Made by a program: the position numbers and the translations under genes | Assembly: GCA_020633465.1 (NCBI GenBank) | Contig: JACKDN010000030.1 | Span: 1-64,000 of the forward strand | Direction of reading: 5' to 3' | From: Myxococcales bacterium | Lineage (GTDB): Bacteria > Myxococcota_A > Bradymonadia > UBA7976 > UBA1532 | DNA length: 64,000 nucleotides | Notes under the pieces: model-generated | Databases searched by the model: none | What the model saw: the letters and a program-made list of their open reading frames with translations, nothing else | Told to the model about the DNA's origin: nothing | Shown: positions 25,802 to 48,300 of the stretch, one piece after another | Numbering within the stretch: position 1 is the stretch's first letter | Layout of the letters: the number at the start of each line of letters is the position of its first letter

Positions 25802-28272
25802 GGCTCCCTCACCAACCGAAACCCGAACTGCACGCCCGTCACGTCGGGCCGATGACTGATGCGACCGGCGGCGCGCCCGAAGACCGCGTGCGACCGGTTG
25901 CCCGCCCCCTTCAACACCGCCCGGCCGGGCTGCTCCGGATCGTCCGTCGCGGTCCACTCGTGCACCAGCCCGGCCATGTCCATCACGCCGAAGGGGGAGC
26001 GATCGTCGGGGAAGCTGCCCACCACGCACGGCCCCGGCGGGCCGGGCGTGTCGATCACCTTCGCCAGCGTGGGATCGAAGCCGTGCCCCCAGGGGAACCC
26101 CCGGCCGTCCACGCCGCGGGCGGCGACCTCCCACTCGACGGCGGTGGGCAGGCGGTAGGCCGCGCCGTCCTGGGCGCTGCGCCAGGCGCAGTAGGCCTGG
26201 GCGTCGAAGCGGTTGACCATGTGCGCCGGCCACTGGGGATCCCAGGCGTCGCCGTCCTGGTCGACGGCGGGCACGTGGAAGCGACCGGCGACCTCGTCCA
26301 CGTCCACCCAGATGGTGCCGTCCACCGTGCGCGGGGCGCGGGCGAGGGCCGCGTCGACGCCCTCGGCGGCCGCGACGGCGTCCAGGAAGCGGACGTACTC
26401 GGCCAGGGTGATCAGGTGGCGGCCGATGAAGAAGGGCCCGACGGTCACTCGGCGACGGGGTTGCCCGCGGTGCGCCATGGGATCCCCGCCCACGTCGGCG
26501 GTCAAGCGGGGGACGAAGCAGAAGGCCTCGTGGCCCGGGAAGACGGGCGGCGGATCGACGCCGAGCACGATCTCCTCGCCGGCCTCGACGCGCACCGGCC
26601 AGCGCACCGGCACCCGGCCGGGCGCGCGGACGCTGACGATGTAGCTGCCCGCGGGGACGACCGGCCCCTCGACCGGCTTGGGCTCGAGCAGGGGCCCGAG
26701 GGCCACCTGCTGCTCGAGCGTCACGGTGGCGCCGTCGGCCAGCACGTCCACCTCGACGCAGGCCGGCGCGTCCAGGCGGCGGGCGTACTGCCCGCGGTCG
26801 TGGCGCTTGACGCGGTCGGCGAAGAAGAGGGCGGCGGCGGGCTGCCCCTCGCCGCGGGCCTCGCGGTACTTGTGCCAGTACAGATCGGCCAGCAGGGCGT
26901 GGGCCTCGTCGTGGTCGACCAGCTCGAGGGCCTGCTCGGCGGCGCGCACGGCCTCGCCGAAGTGGGCCTCGGCGGCCAGGGCGCGGGGGCGGACGGCCTC
27001 CTCGTCGCGCCACAGGGCGCGGCGGGCGTCGAGTGGGGCGTCCGGGGGCAGGGCGGCGCGGGCGGCTTCGACGAGGGCCTGCTGCTCGGCGGCGGCCGCG
27101 CGGGCGGCCTCGAAGCGCTCGGCCTCGGCGCGGGCGCGGGCGAGCTGCTCGCGGGCGGCGGCCGCGCGACGGCGCTGCTCTTCGACGCCGTCGAGGAAGG
27201 CCGTGACCTTCTCGGCCAGCGACGCCGCCGTCTCGTGGCGCTCGGCGGCCAGCGGCTCGGTGGCGCGCAGGCAGAGCTCGGCCAGCGGCCCCGGCACGTC
27301 TCGCCCGCCCGCGACCGTGCGGGGATCCGGCACCCGCTCGCGCACGATCTTCAGCATCAGGGCCAGGGGCGACGCCGCGTGGAAGGGCAGCCGCAAGGTC
27401 ATCAGCTCGAAGAGCACGATGCCCAGGCTGTAGACGTCGCTGGGCGGGCCGACGTCGTCCGAGGCGCGCACCTGCTCGGGGCTCATGTACTCGACGGTGC
27501 CGACGGTGGCGCCGCTGCGCGACTCGGGGCGCTCGAGGGCGGGATCGACGGCGCTGTGCGGCTTGACGAGGCCCCAGTCGCCGACGAAGACCTCGCCGTA
27601 GCTGCCCAGCATGACGTTGGCGGGCTTGAGATCGCGGTGCACGAAGCCGTGGTCGTGGGCGTAGGCCACCGTCTGGCAGATCTGCACGAAGATGTTGAGC
27701 AGGCGGGGCAGCGGATAGCGGGCGCGGGCCTCGGCGTCGCCGCGGCGCAGGGCGTCGACGACGTCGCCGAGCGAGCGGCCGGCCACGCGCTGCATCGTGT
27801 AGAAGGGGCGCCCGTCGGGCAGCATGCCGGCGTCGTAGACCGGGATCACGCCCGGGTGGGCCAGGCGGGCGGTGGCGCGGGCCTCGTAGAGGAAGCGGGC
27901 GCGGTGCTCGGCGTCGATCTGGGCCTGGGGCAGCATCACCTTCACCGCGACCGAGCGGGCGAGGACGTCGTCGGTGGCCAGCCAGACGGTGCCGCCGCCG
28001 CCGCGCCCGAGCATGTCGCCCAGGGTGTAGCGATCGGTCGCCGCCATCTCGGCGGGATCGTCGCCGCCGGCGGCCTCGGCCTCGGTCATGGTGGCGCCGT
28101 AGAACATGCTCGCTCCGCTGTGGGCCTGGTGCACCAACGTGGTGATGGCCCGTCGCCGCTCGGTCATCGTCGCCTCGTCGGCGGGCTCGACCAGGCGCTC
28201 CAGCGTGTCGGGCGACAAGCGCCCCTCACGCACCAACGTCGCCAATCGCTGCAGGTCTTCTTGCTTCAGCAC
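25798..28272 (-). CDS. Ser/Thr protein kinase fused to PEGA-like and FGE-sulfatase domains
   Basis: 824 residues from the GTG at 28272, supported by GGGGAGG 7 bases upstream. The kinase domain (about 81-385) has GRGGGGTV, the ATP-anchoring Lys111 in VAVKVM, HRDLKPAN at 212-219, DWG at 232-234 instead of DFG, and YMSPEQV. A coiled-coil/TPR-like stretch (about 390-500) follows, rich in Ala/Glu/Arg. Next come a PEGA-like segment (VVPAGSYIVSVRAPGRVPVRW) and a C-terminal FGE-sulfatase fold (about 575-824: FFIGRHLITLAEYVRFLD, YRLPTAVEWEVAARG, GVQFGFRLV). The cysteines needed for formylglycine formation are not evident, so that domain is probably a sensor or binding module. This architecture is known from myxobacteria. 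No transmembrane helix is seen, so the protein is probably cytoplasmic. Confidence 0.88.
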   Translation of the reverse strand: MLKQEDLQRLATLVREGRLSPDTLERLVEPADEATMTERRRAITTLVHQAHSGASMFYGATMTEAEAAGGDDPAEMAATDRYTLGDMLGRGGGGTVWLATDDVLARSVAVKVMLPQAQIDAEHRARFLYEARATARLAHPGVIPVYDAGMLPDGRPFYTMQRVAGRSLGDVVDALRRGDAEARARYPLPRLLNIFVQICQTVAYAHDHGFVHRDLKPANVMLGSYGEVFVGDWGLVKPHSAVDPALERPESRSGATVGTVEYMSPEQVRASDDVGPPSDVYSLGIVLFELMTLRLPFHAASPLALMLKIVRERVPDPRTVAGGRDVPGPLAELCLRATEPLAAERHETAASLAEKVTAFLDGVEEQRRRAAAAREQLARARAEAERFEAARAAAAEQQALVEAARAALPPDAPLDARRALWRDEEAVRPRALAAEAHFGEAVRAAEQALELVDHDEAHALLADLYWHKYREARGEGQPAAALFFADRVKRHDRGQYARRLDAPACVEVDVLADGATVTLEQQVALGPLLEPKPVEGPVVPAGSYIVSVRAPGRVPVRWPVRVEAGEEIVLGVDPPPVFPGHEAFCFVPRLTADVGGDPMAHRGQPRRRVTVGPFFIGRHLITLAEYVRFLDAVAAAEGVDAALARAPRTVDGTIWVDVDEVAGRFHVPAVDQDGDAWDPQWPAHMVNRFDAQAYCAWRSAQDGAAYRLPTAVEWEVAARGVDGRGFPWGHGFDPTLAKVIDTPGPPGPCVVGSFPDDRSPFGVMDMAGLVHEWTATDDPEQPGRAVLKGAGNRSHAVFGRAAGRISHRPDVTGVQFGFRLVREP

Positions 28273-28360
28273 CGTGCGCCTCCCCGGCGCATCATCGGGT
28301 GCCCTGACCGCGCAATCAAGCTGACCTCTCCCGGTGGCGACGGGCTGGCAACGAGAGGGC

Positions 28361-28403
28361 AAAAGATCACATTCCGCAAAAAGATCACACTCTCCAGGAA
28401 TGG
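28361..28403 (+). promoter_or_regulatory. Conserved upstream element of the A1-B1 operon
   Basis: The element contains AAAAGATCACA twice (28361-28371 and about 28378-28389), with CATTCC between and GGAATGG at the end. A closely related block (ACATTCCACAAAAAGATCAC and a final CCGGAATGG) lies at 36859-36902 before the paralogous operon, although most surrounding sequence has diverged. It sits about 108-150 bases before the A1 start, in the divergent gap with the kinase gene, so it is probably a promoter or activator site. Confidence 0.6.
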
Positions 28404-28510
28404 CGATCCCGATCCGCCTGTCGTGGCCGACGAGGACTGCGCGCGGTCCGGCGGGGACTGGTAGGATGGCGCGGCCGGCGCCCGACGGAGGCCGGCAATC
28501 GGGGATGGCG

Positions 28511-33680
<5,170 letters not shown>

Positions 33681-36600
33681 CCTGGGCGACGCCTGCAGCG
33701 TCGGCGTCGGCGTCTGCGCGGCCGAGGGCGCCGTCGTCTGCACCGAGGACGGCGCGGCGGCCGCCTGCGACGCGGTCGAGGGCCAGCCGAGCGACGAGGT
33801 GTGCAACGGCCTCGACGACGACTGCAGCGGCGAGGCCGACGACTTCGTGCCCCAGCTTCCCGAGCACTGCGGCGCCTGCGGCCGCGCCTGTGCCATCGCC
33901 AACGCCGTGCCCGGCTGCGTCGAGTCGACCTGCGTCATCGAGCGCTGTGCCGAGGGCTTCGTCGACCTCGACGGGGACCTCGCCAACGGCTGCGAAGCGG
34001 CCTGTCGGCCCACCACGCCACCCACCGAGGTGTGCGACGGCGTCGACAACGACTGCGACGGTGGCGTGGACGGCCCGGCGGTGTGCGTGGGCGAGGCCTT
34101 CGCCTTCTGCGCCTTGCGCGCGCGCGCCGGCTACGCGGACGTGCTGTGCGAGGGCTTCGGGGGCGGCGCGCTGGCGGCGCGCTACCTGCCCACGTCGCCG
34201 GCGCTGCCCGGTGAGGCGGTCCCCGAGGTGGCCGCCCTCGCCTACCGCCCCGCGGTCGGCGATCCCGCCACGGGCGGGGGCCACACGACCCGCGTGGCCG
34301 TGTTCGGCCCCGGCCTGCGGCTCAGCTTCGCCGTCCGCTGGGCCGGTGGTCGCCTGGGCGCGGGCGTCTTCGACACCAACGCCCGCCTCGACGACGACCC
34401 CGCCAACCCGGGCTTCGGCTACGGCGTCGAGGTGACCGGGCCCACCGACGCGCCGGTGGTGCGGGTGCTGCGCTTCCCGGACGCCGCCGTCGTCGTCGAG
34501 GCCGCGGCGCCTGCGCTGGTCGACGGCGCCTCGCACCGCGTCGAGGCCACCCGCGCCGTCGATGGAGCCTGGATGCTTCGCCTCGACGGCCGGCCGCTCG
34601 CGCTCGACATCGATCTGCCCGACCTCGAGGTTGCCGACCTCGACCGCGTCACGGTGTACGCCGCCGCCACCGACGGCGAAGCCTCCACGCTGGACGACCT
34701 GCTGCTGGAGGTGGACGGCGACGCCGACGACCACTACGCGCCCTACGACAACTGCCCCGAAGACCCCAACCCCGACCAGGCCGACGCCAACGCCGACGGC
34801 GTGGGCAGCGCCTGCGACGACCTGGACGCCGACGGCCTCGACGCGCCCGACGACGGCTGCCCGATGGCCCACGATCCCGCGCAGCCGGACGCCGACGAGG
34901 ACGGCGTCACCGACGCCTGCGACGCGGACGGCCGCATGCTGCTGGTCGACAGCAGCGCGGTCTGGTGGCACTCGCCCTGGCTGGTCGACCCCATCAGCGG
35001 TGTACGCCACCAGCTGTTCGCGGGCGAGGAGAGCCTGCGGGACTTCGCGGGCGATCCGCTCACCGGCCGCCTGGCCGCCGTGCGCGACGACGTGCTCGAG
35101 GTGATGCCGCAGAGCGGCGCCGATCCCCTCCCGGTCGCGCTGTCGGCGAACGCGCCCGCGTGGCTCGACGACGGGGCGCTGCTGTATCAGGACGGCAACG
35201 GGGTGCTCTGGACGGTCGCCGCGGACGGCACCGACGCCTTCGTCTTCGCCGAGCCGGGCGCTGGCGAGACGCTGACCGCCCACGTCGACCGCGCCGGGAG
35301 CCGCGTCGTGCTGGTGCGCCTCAGCGGCGGGCTCGCGACGGCCGAGGTGGTCGACAGCGTCGGCCGGCCCGTCATCGAGTCGGTGCTCGTGCCCGCGGGG
35401 GGCGGCGCGCCGCCCATCGTCCGCCTGCACCCCACCGAAGACCTTCTCTTGGTCGCCACCGCCGAGGGCCCGACGCGGGGCGCCGGCGTCCTGGATCCGG
35501 CGCGCCTGGCCTATCAGCCCCTGAGCGACGCGCCGGTCACCGCCGCCCTCTGGGGCCCGGACGGCGCGGGCGTGTACCTGATCGAGCCGACCGACGACGG
35601 CGCGCGCCTGGTGCACCGCCCGGTGGCCACGCCCGCCGCGGCCACGGTGCTGGTGCGCCCGACACCCAACCTGGACGCGGCGACGCTGGACTGGCTGCGC
35701 CCCGAGGCGGCGCCGGCGCCCGCGGACCGTGATCACGACGGCCTGCACGACCGGGACGATCTGTGCCCCGACTGGCGCGCGCGGGGGTGGGTGCGGCCCG
35801 CCCACCGCGACGGCATCGCGGCGCAGAACCATTTTCTGCACGTCGAGATGGCCTGGCACGGCCACGAGTGGACGCTGGGAGACGTGCAGGAGTCCGGGAG
35901 TCGATGGAACGTGCGCACATGGCCCATCGACGCGCGGGGCGCCATTCAGCCGCGCCTGGTGCTGGCGGCCGACATCGCCGGCCGACCGTACGGGCCGCTG
36001 TTCACCTGGACCGGGCGGGCGTACCTCGCGGTGATCGGGGGCGAGCACGCCACCCGCGGCGTCAGCGCCTGGCGCGTGGAGGACGGCGTGGTCGGACCGC
36101 GCCGGGACACGACGAACGGCATCGACGGCCGCGTACCTTGGGTGCGTTGGAACGGCGTCACCTTCGATGTGCTGGCGCCCGTCGGCGCCCACCTCGATCG
36201 GTACGAGCTGGACGAGACCGGCGCGCTGCAGTCCGAGACGACGGCGGTCTTCGGCAACGTGCCGGCGCACTTCCTCACCGTCTCGCCGGTGAGCGATGGG
36301 TGGCTGGTGACCGTCGCCGAGGACAACAGCGGCGCGTGGCGCACCTGGACCGGCAAGCTCGGGCTCGACTTCACCGTCACCCAAGGGATGGCGCTCGGTC
36401 CCCGCTGGAGCTATCCCCACCTGTTGCCCACCCCGGACGGGGCGCTGCTGGTGGGCTTCGACCCCAACATCGGGCGCCACCGCGGGCAGCAGGTGAACGC
36501 GAACGGCGTACCCTTCGGCCCGATCACCACCTACGATGGCGGCGGCTATCCCGACGCGATCAGCCTGCCGAGCGGGCCGGCGATCCTCTACGTGACGGGT

Positions 36601-36858
36601 GGGCACCTGCGGGTGCAGCACCTGAACGCTGACGGCACGCGCCGCTCTCGCGCGCTGCCCTTCGGCCCCGAGTTCGCCGACATCCGCCGACCCAGCGTCG
36701 GGGCGAACGGCCAGGTGCTCGGCGTCGGCTGGACGACGCAGGCGGACCTGGAGCTGTGGTCGGCCATCGGCGACGCGCACTGCAGCGAGTGAGCGCGACG
36801 CGGGCGGCGTGCGCGGGGGCGGACCGTCGCCCCTGGCGCAGGGATGCCGCACGGTGGC

Positions 36859-36902
36859 CAAAACACACATTCCACAAAAAGATCACATCACCCCGGAATG
36901 GT
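36859..36902 (+). promoter_or_regulatory. Conserved upstream element of the A2-B2 operon
   Basis: Partner of 28361-28403. It shares ACATTCCRCAAAAAGATCAC and the downstream GGAATGG, about 130-170 bases before the A2 start. Both blocks stand out as A-rich islands in G/C-rich sequence. Confidence 0.6.
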
Positions 36903-37030
36903 GTCGGCGCCGCGTCTGTCGACGGCGGGGCGGGCGCGGCACCGCGCATCGGCGGGCTGCACTTCGCCGGCCGTCGCCTGCTAGGGTGACGCGATCCGCG
37001 CCGCGGACGGGCCGGACATCGGGGATGGGG

Positions 37031-42188
<5,158 letters not shown>

Positions 42189-45100
42189 GCTGGGCGACGC
42201 CTGCAGCGTCGGCGTGGGCGTCTGCGCGGCCGACGGCGCCGTCGTCTGCACCGAGGATGGCGCCGCGGCTGCCTGCGACGCGGTCGAGGGCCAGCCGAGC
42301 GACGAGGTCTGCAACGGCCTCGACGACGACTGCAGCGGCGAGGCCGACGACTTCGTGCCCCAGCTGCCCGAGCACTGCGGCGCCTGCGGCCGCGCCTGCG
42401 AGCTGCCGCAGGCCGTCCCAGGCTGCGTCGAGTCCGCCTGTGTCATCGAGCGCTGCGCGCCGGGCTTCGTCGACCTCGACGACGCGGTCGACAACGGCTG
42501 CGAGGCCGCGTGCCGGCCGACGGATCCGCCGGACGAGCTGTGCGACGGCGTCGACAACGACTGCGATGGCGTCGTCGACGGGCCCGCGGTGTGCCTGGGC
42601 GACGCCTTCGCCTTCTGCACCCTGCGCGCGCGCGCCGGCTACGCGGACACGCTGTGCGAGGACTTCGCGCCCGGCGTGCTGGACGCCCGATACCTGCCCA
42701 CGTCGCCCGCGTTGCCGGGCGACGCGCCGCCCAGCGTCGTGCAGCGCGCCTATCACCCCGCGGCGGGCGATCCGGCGACCGGCGGCGGCCACACGACGCG
42801 GGTCGCGGTCTTCGGCCCCGGGCTGCGGCTGAGCTTCGGGGTGCGCTGGGCCGGCGGGCGCCTGGGCGCGGGCGCCTTCGACACCGACGCCCGCCTCGAC
42901 GACGACCCCACCAACCCCGGCTTCGGCTACGGCGTCGAGCTCACCGGGCCCACCGAGGCGCCGGTGGTGCGGGTGCTGCGCTTCCCCGACGCCGCCGTCG
43001 TCGCCGAAGCGGCTGCCCCCGCCCTGACCGACGGCGCCGCCCACCGCGTCGAGGCCACGCGCACGCTCGAGGGCGCCTGGACGCTGCGCGTCGATGGTCG
43101 CCCGCTGCCGCTCGACGTCGACGCGCCGGATCTCGAGGTGACCGACTTCGACCGCGTCACCGTGTACGCCGCCGCCACCGACGGGGACGCCTCGACGCTG
43201 GACGACCTGGTGCTGGAGGTGGACGACGACGCCGACGACCACTACGCGCCCTACGACAACTGCCCCGACGTGCCCAACCCCGACCAGGCCGACGCCAACG
43301 CCGACGGCGTGGGCAGCGCCTGCGACGACCTCGACACCGACGGCCTCGACGCGCCCGACGACGGCTGCCCGATGGCCCACGATCCCGATCAGCCGGACGC
43401 CGACGGCGACGGCGTCACCGACGCCTGCGACGCCGACGGCCGCATGCTGCTGGTCGACAGCAGCGCGGTGTGGTGGCACTCGCCCTGGCTGGTCGATCCC
43501 GTCAGCGGCGTGCGTCACCAGATCTTCGCCGGTGAGTTCACGCTGGCCGACTTCGCCGGCGATCCGGCCACCGGGCGCCTGGCCGCCGTGCGCGACGACG
43601 TGCTCGAGGTGTTGGGGCAGGACGGCGCGGACCCCGTGCAGGTCGCCCTCTCGGCGCGCGCCCCCGCCTGGCTGGACGACGGCACCGTGCTCTACCAGGA
43701 CGGCGCCGGCGTCCTGTGGACGGTCAACGCCGACGGCACCGACGCCTTCGTGTTCGCCGAGCCCGAGCCCGGCGAGACCTTGGCCGCCTACGTCGACCGC
43801 GACGGCAGCCGCGTGGTGCTGGTGCGGGCGAGCGGCGGCACCGCGACGGCCGAGGTGGTGGACAGCGTGGGCCGCCCGCAGCTCGCGCCGGTGCTGGTGC
43901 CCGCGGCCGCGGCCGGCCCGCCGGTCGTGCGCCTGCACCCGACCGAGGACGTGCTGCTGATCGCCGGCCCCGATGGGGACGCCGTGGGCGTGGGCGTGCT
44001 CGATCCGGCCCGCTTCCTGTTCCAGCCCGTGAGCGCCGCGCCGACCACCGCGGCGCTGTGGGGGCCCGACGGCGCGGGCGTCTACCTGATCGAGCCGACC
44101 GACGACGGCGCGCGCCTCGTGCATCGCCCGCTGGCCAACCCCGCCGCGGCCACGGTGCTGGTGCGCCCCACGCCCAACCTGGACGTCGCGACCCTGGGCT
44201 GGCTGCGCCCCGACGCCGCGCCCGCGCCCGCCGACCGCGACCACGACGGCCTGCACGACCGCGACGACCTGTGCCCCGACTGGCGCGCGCGCGGCTGGGT
44301 GCGCACCCCACGGCGCGAGGCCACCCGCAGCAACACCGCCAACTTCTTCCGCCACGTCGAGGTGGCGTGGCACGGGCACGAGTGGACGCTGGGCTTCGTC
44401 CACGGCGGCGGCAGCACCTACGACATCCGGTCCTACGTCTTCGACGCGCGCGGCCGGCGCAGCCCGCTCATCGTCCTGGCGGACCGCATCTCGAACGTCC
44501 CTTGGGGCCCCATCTTCGAGTGGACCGGGCGCGCCTACCTGGCCATCGTCGGCTGGGGTCAGTCGCAGCGGGGGGTCAGCGCCTGGCGGGTGGTGGACGG
44601 GGTCGTCGGCGGCCGCCGGGACACCGCCAACTACATCGCGGGCCGGGTGCCCTGGATGCACTGGAACGGCGACACGTTCGACGTGCTGGCGCCCATCGGC
44701 GCCCACCTCGATTACTACCTGCTCGACGAGCAGGGCGCGCTGCAGGACGAGACGACGGCCCTCTTCGGCGACCCAAACGCCGACTTCGTGACCGCCTCGC
44801 CGGTGGCCGACGGGTGGCTGGTGGTGACCAGTGAGAACGGCATCGGCGCGTGGCGAACGTGGGTGGGCAAGCTGGGGCTGGACTTCACCGTCGCCGAGGG
44901 CATGGCGCTCGGGCCGCGCTGGAACTACCCGACGCTGCTGCCCACCGCCGGCGGCGCCCTGCTGGTGGGCTACGACCCGGACGTCGGCCGGGCGCGTGGG
45001 CAGGCGGTGAACGCCAACGGAGTGCCGTTCGGCCCGGTGGCGACCTACGACGGGGGCGGCTATCCGCGCGGCGTCACGCTGCCCACCGGGCCGGCGATCG

Positions 45101-45334
45101 TCTACATCGCCGGCGGGCAGGTACGCCTGGAGCACCTCGACGAGGACGGCGCCGCGCGCTCGCGCCCCCTGCCGCTGAGCCCCGACTTCGGCAACGCGCG
45201 CCGGCCCGGCGTGGGCGTCCGCGGCCACGTCCTCGGTGTGTCGTGGACGACGCAGGAGGACGTCGAGCTGTGGTCGGCGATCGGCGACGCGCAGTGCGCC
45301 GAGTGAACCCCCGGGCAACCGAGAGGAGGCGCCA

Positions 45335-48300
45335 TTGAGGCGCACGGACCGATGGCTGGCGCTGGTTCTGATGGGCACCTTCGCGGCGTGTGACGACGGT
45401 GACTCGACCACGGCCGGTCCGTGCGAGGGCGTCACGTGCGAGGCGGGCGAGAGCTGCCAGGGCGGCGCGTGCGTCCCGCAGCGGCGGTTGGACGGCGGGC
45501 CGCGCGCCGACGCGGCGCCGCGGGCCGAGCCGCGGCCGCAGCGCGCGCGGCGGACGCCAGCGCCGACGCAGCGCCCCGGGCGGACGCCCGCGCCGACGCG
45601 GCCCCCCGCCCGGACACCGGCCTGCTCGACGCCACGGCAGACGCGGCCGACGTCGACGACGCGTCGACCGACACCGGCGACGACGCGGCGGGCGACGACG
45701 CCCAGGTGGACGCGGCCGACGCCGACGTCGACGCGCCCGACGGCCGGGCCGACGCCGCGGTCGAGGCCGACGCCGGTGACGCGGGCTGCGTGCCCGGCGT
45801 CGAGGCGTGCAACGGCCTCGACGACGACTGCGATGGGCTGGCCGACGAGGACTTCCCCGCCCTGGGCGCCGACTGCGAGGACGGCGAGGGCCCCTGCCGG
45901 GTCGCGGGCACGCGCGTCTGCGCGCCCGACGGCGTCGGCACCGTCTGCGACGTCGTGGCCGACGCGGGGGACGCCGAGACCTGCAACGGGGTGGACGACG
46001 ACTGCGATGGCCAGACCGACGAGGACTTCCCCGGCGTGGGCGACGCCTGCACCGCGGGCGAGAACGAGTGTCTGGTGAACGGCACCATCGTCTGCGCCGA
46101 AGACGGTGAGTCGGCCGGCTGTGACGCCATCGCGCGCGAGGCGGCGCCCGAGACCTGCAACGGCGCCGACGACGACTGCGATGGTGAGACGGACGAGGAC
46201 TTCCCCGGCGTGGGCGACGCCTGCACGGCCGGCGTGGACGCCTGCGCCGTCGAGGGCACCGTCGTCTGCGCCGAGGACGGCGCGTCCGCGGCCTGCGACG
46301 CGGTCGCGCGCGAGGCCACCGACGAGGTGTGCAACGGCCTCGACGACGACTGCGATGGGACCGCCGACGAGGACTTCCCCACCCTGGGCGACCCCTGCGC
46401 CGCGGGCGCCGGCGCCTGCGCCGTGGCCGGCACGGTGGTGTGCGCCGAGGACGGCGCGGCGGCGATCTGCGACGCCGTCGCCCTCGAGGCCACCGACGAG
46501 ATCTGCAACGGCCTCGACGACGACTGCGACGAGGCCACCGACGAGGACTTCCCCACCCTGGGCGACGCCTGCAGCGTGGGCGTGGGCGCCTGCGCCGCGG
46601 ACGGCGCCGTCGTCTGCACCGAGGACGGCGCGGCGGCCGCCTGCGACGCCGTCGAGGGCCAGCCGAGCGACGAGGTGTGCAACGGCCTCGACGACGACTG
46701 CAGCGGCGAGGCCGACGACTTCGTGCCCCAGCTTCCCGAGCACTGCGGCGCCTGCGACCGGGCCTGCGCCATCGCCAACGCCGTCGCCGGCTGCGTCGAG
46801 TCGACCTGCGTCATCGGGCGCTGCGCGGAGGGCTTCCTCGACCTCGACGGCGACCTGGCCAACGGCTGCGAGGCGGCCTGCCGGCCCACCGATCCGCCCG
46901 ACGAGGTGTGCGACGGCGTCGACAACGACTGCGACGGCACGACCGACGGCCCGGCGGCCTGCCCCGGTGACGCCTTCCGATTCTGTACGGCGCGGCAGGC
47001 GTTGGGGCTGGCCGACGTGCTGTGCGAGGACTTCCCGCCCAGCGCCCTGGCCGGCCCCTACGCCGAGGGCTCGCCCGCGCTGCCCGGCGAGGTGTCGCCC
47101 GCCGTCGAGGGCCGCGCCTACACCGCGCCGGTGGGCGATCCGGCCACCGGCGGCGGCCACACCCGGCGGGTGCGCCTGCTGGGCCCCGGCGTCCGCCTCG
47201 GCTTCGCGGTGCGGTGGACGGGCGGCCGCTTGGGGGTGGGTCTCTTCGCCACCGACGCCCGCCTCGACGACGACCCCGCCAACCCCGGCTTCGGCTACGG
47301 CGTCGAGGTGCTCGGCGCGCCTGACGCCCCGACCGTCCGCGTGCTGCGCTTCCCCGACGCCGCGACCGTCGCCGAGGCGGCCGCGCCGGCGCTGGCCGAC
47401 GGGCTGGCCCACCGGCTGGAGGCCACCCGCCTGGCCGACGGCGCCTGGGTGCTGCGCCTCGACGGCCATCCTTTGCCGCTCACCGTGGACGCCCCCGACG
47501 TCGAGGTCACCGACTTCGACCGCGTGACGCTCTACGCCGCGGCCACCGACGGCGATCCGTCCAGCCTGGACGATCTGGTGGTCGAGCTGGACGCCGACGG
47601 CGACGACCGCTACCCGCCGGCCGACAACTGTCCGGGCGTCTTCAACCCCGACCAGCTCGACGCCGACGGCGACGGCGTCGGCACCGCCTGCGACGACCAG
47701 GACGGCGACGGGCTCGAGACTCACGTCGACGGCTGCCCCGCGGCCTTCGACCCCGATCAGCCGGACGGCGACGACGACGGCGTCCCCGACGCCTGCGACA
47801 GCGACGGCCGCCTGCTGCTGGTCGACAGCGGCGCGGTCTGGTGGCACTCGCCCTGGCTGGTCGATCCCATCACCGGCGTGCGCCACCAGCTGTTCGCGGG
47901 CGAGCCGACGCTCGGCGCGTTCGCGGGCGATCCGACCACCGGCGCGCTGGCCGCGGTGCGCGACGACGTGCTCGAGGTGATGGGCCAGGACGGCGTCGAC
48001 CCGGTGCCCGTCGCGCTGTCGGCGCGGCACCCGGCGTGGCTGGCCGGCGGCGTGCTGCTGTACCAGGACGGGGCGGGCGCGGTGTGGACGGTCAACGCCG
48101 ACGGCACCGACGCCTTCGTCTTCGCCGAGCCCGAGCCGGGCGAGCGCCTGGCCGCCTACGTCGACCGAGACGGCGCGCGCGTCGTGCTGGTGCGGGCGGC
48201 GCGAGGCGTCGGCGAGGTCGAGGTGCTCGACGCGCTGGGCCGACCGGTGGGCGGCCCCTACCCGGTGCCCGTCGGCGCGGACGACGCGCCGCCGGTGGTG

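Noticed and set aside
25852..28464. 870-codon plus-strand frame opposite the kinase
   Set aside because: The minus strand shows every kinase motif and a good ribosome binding site; the plus frame is only the mirror of its codon bias.
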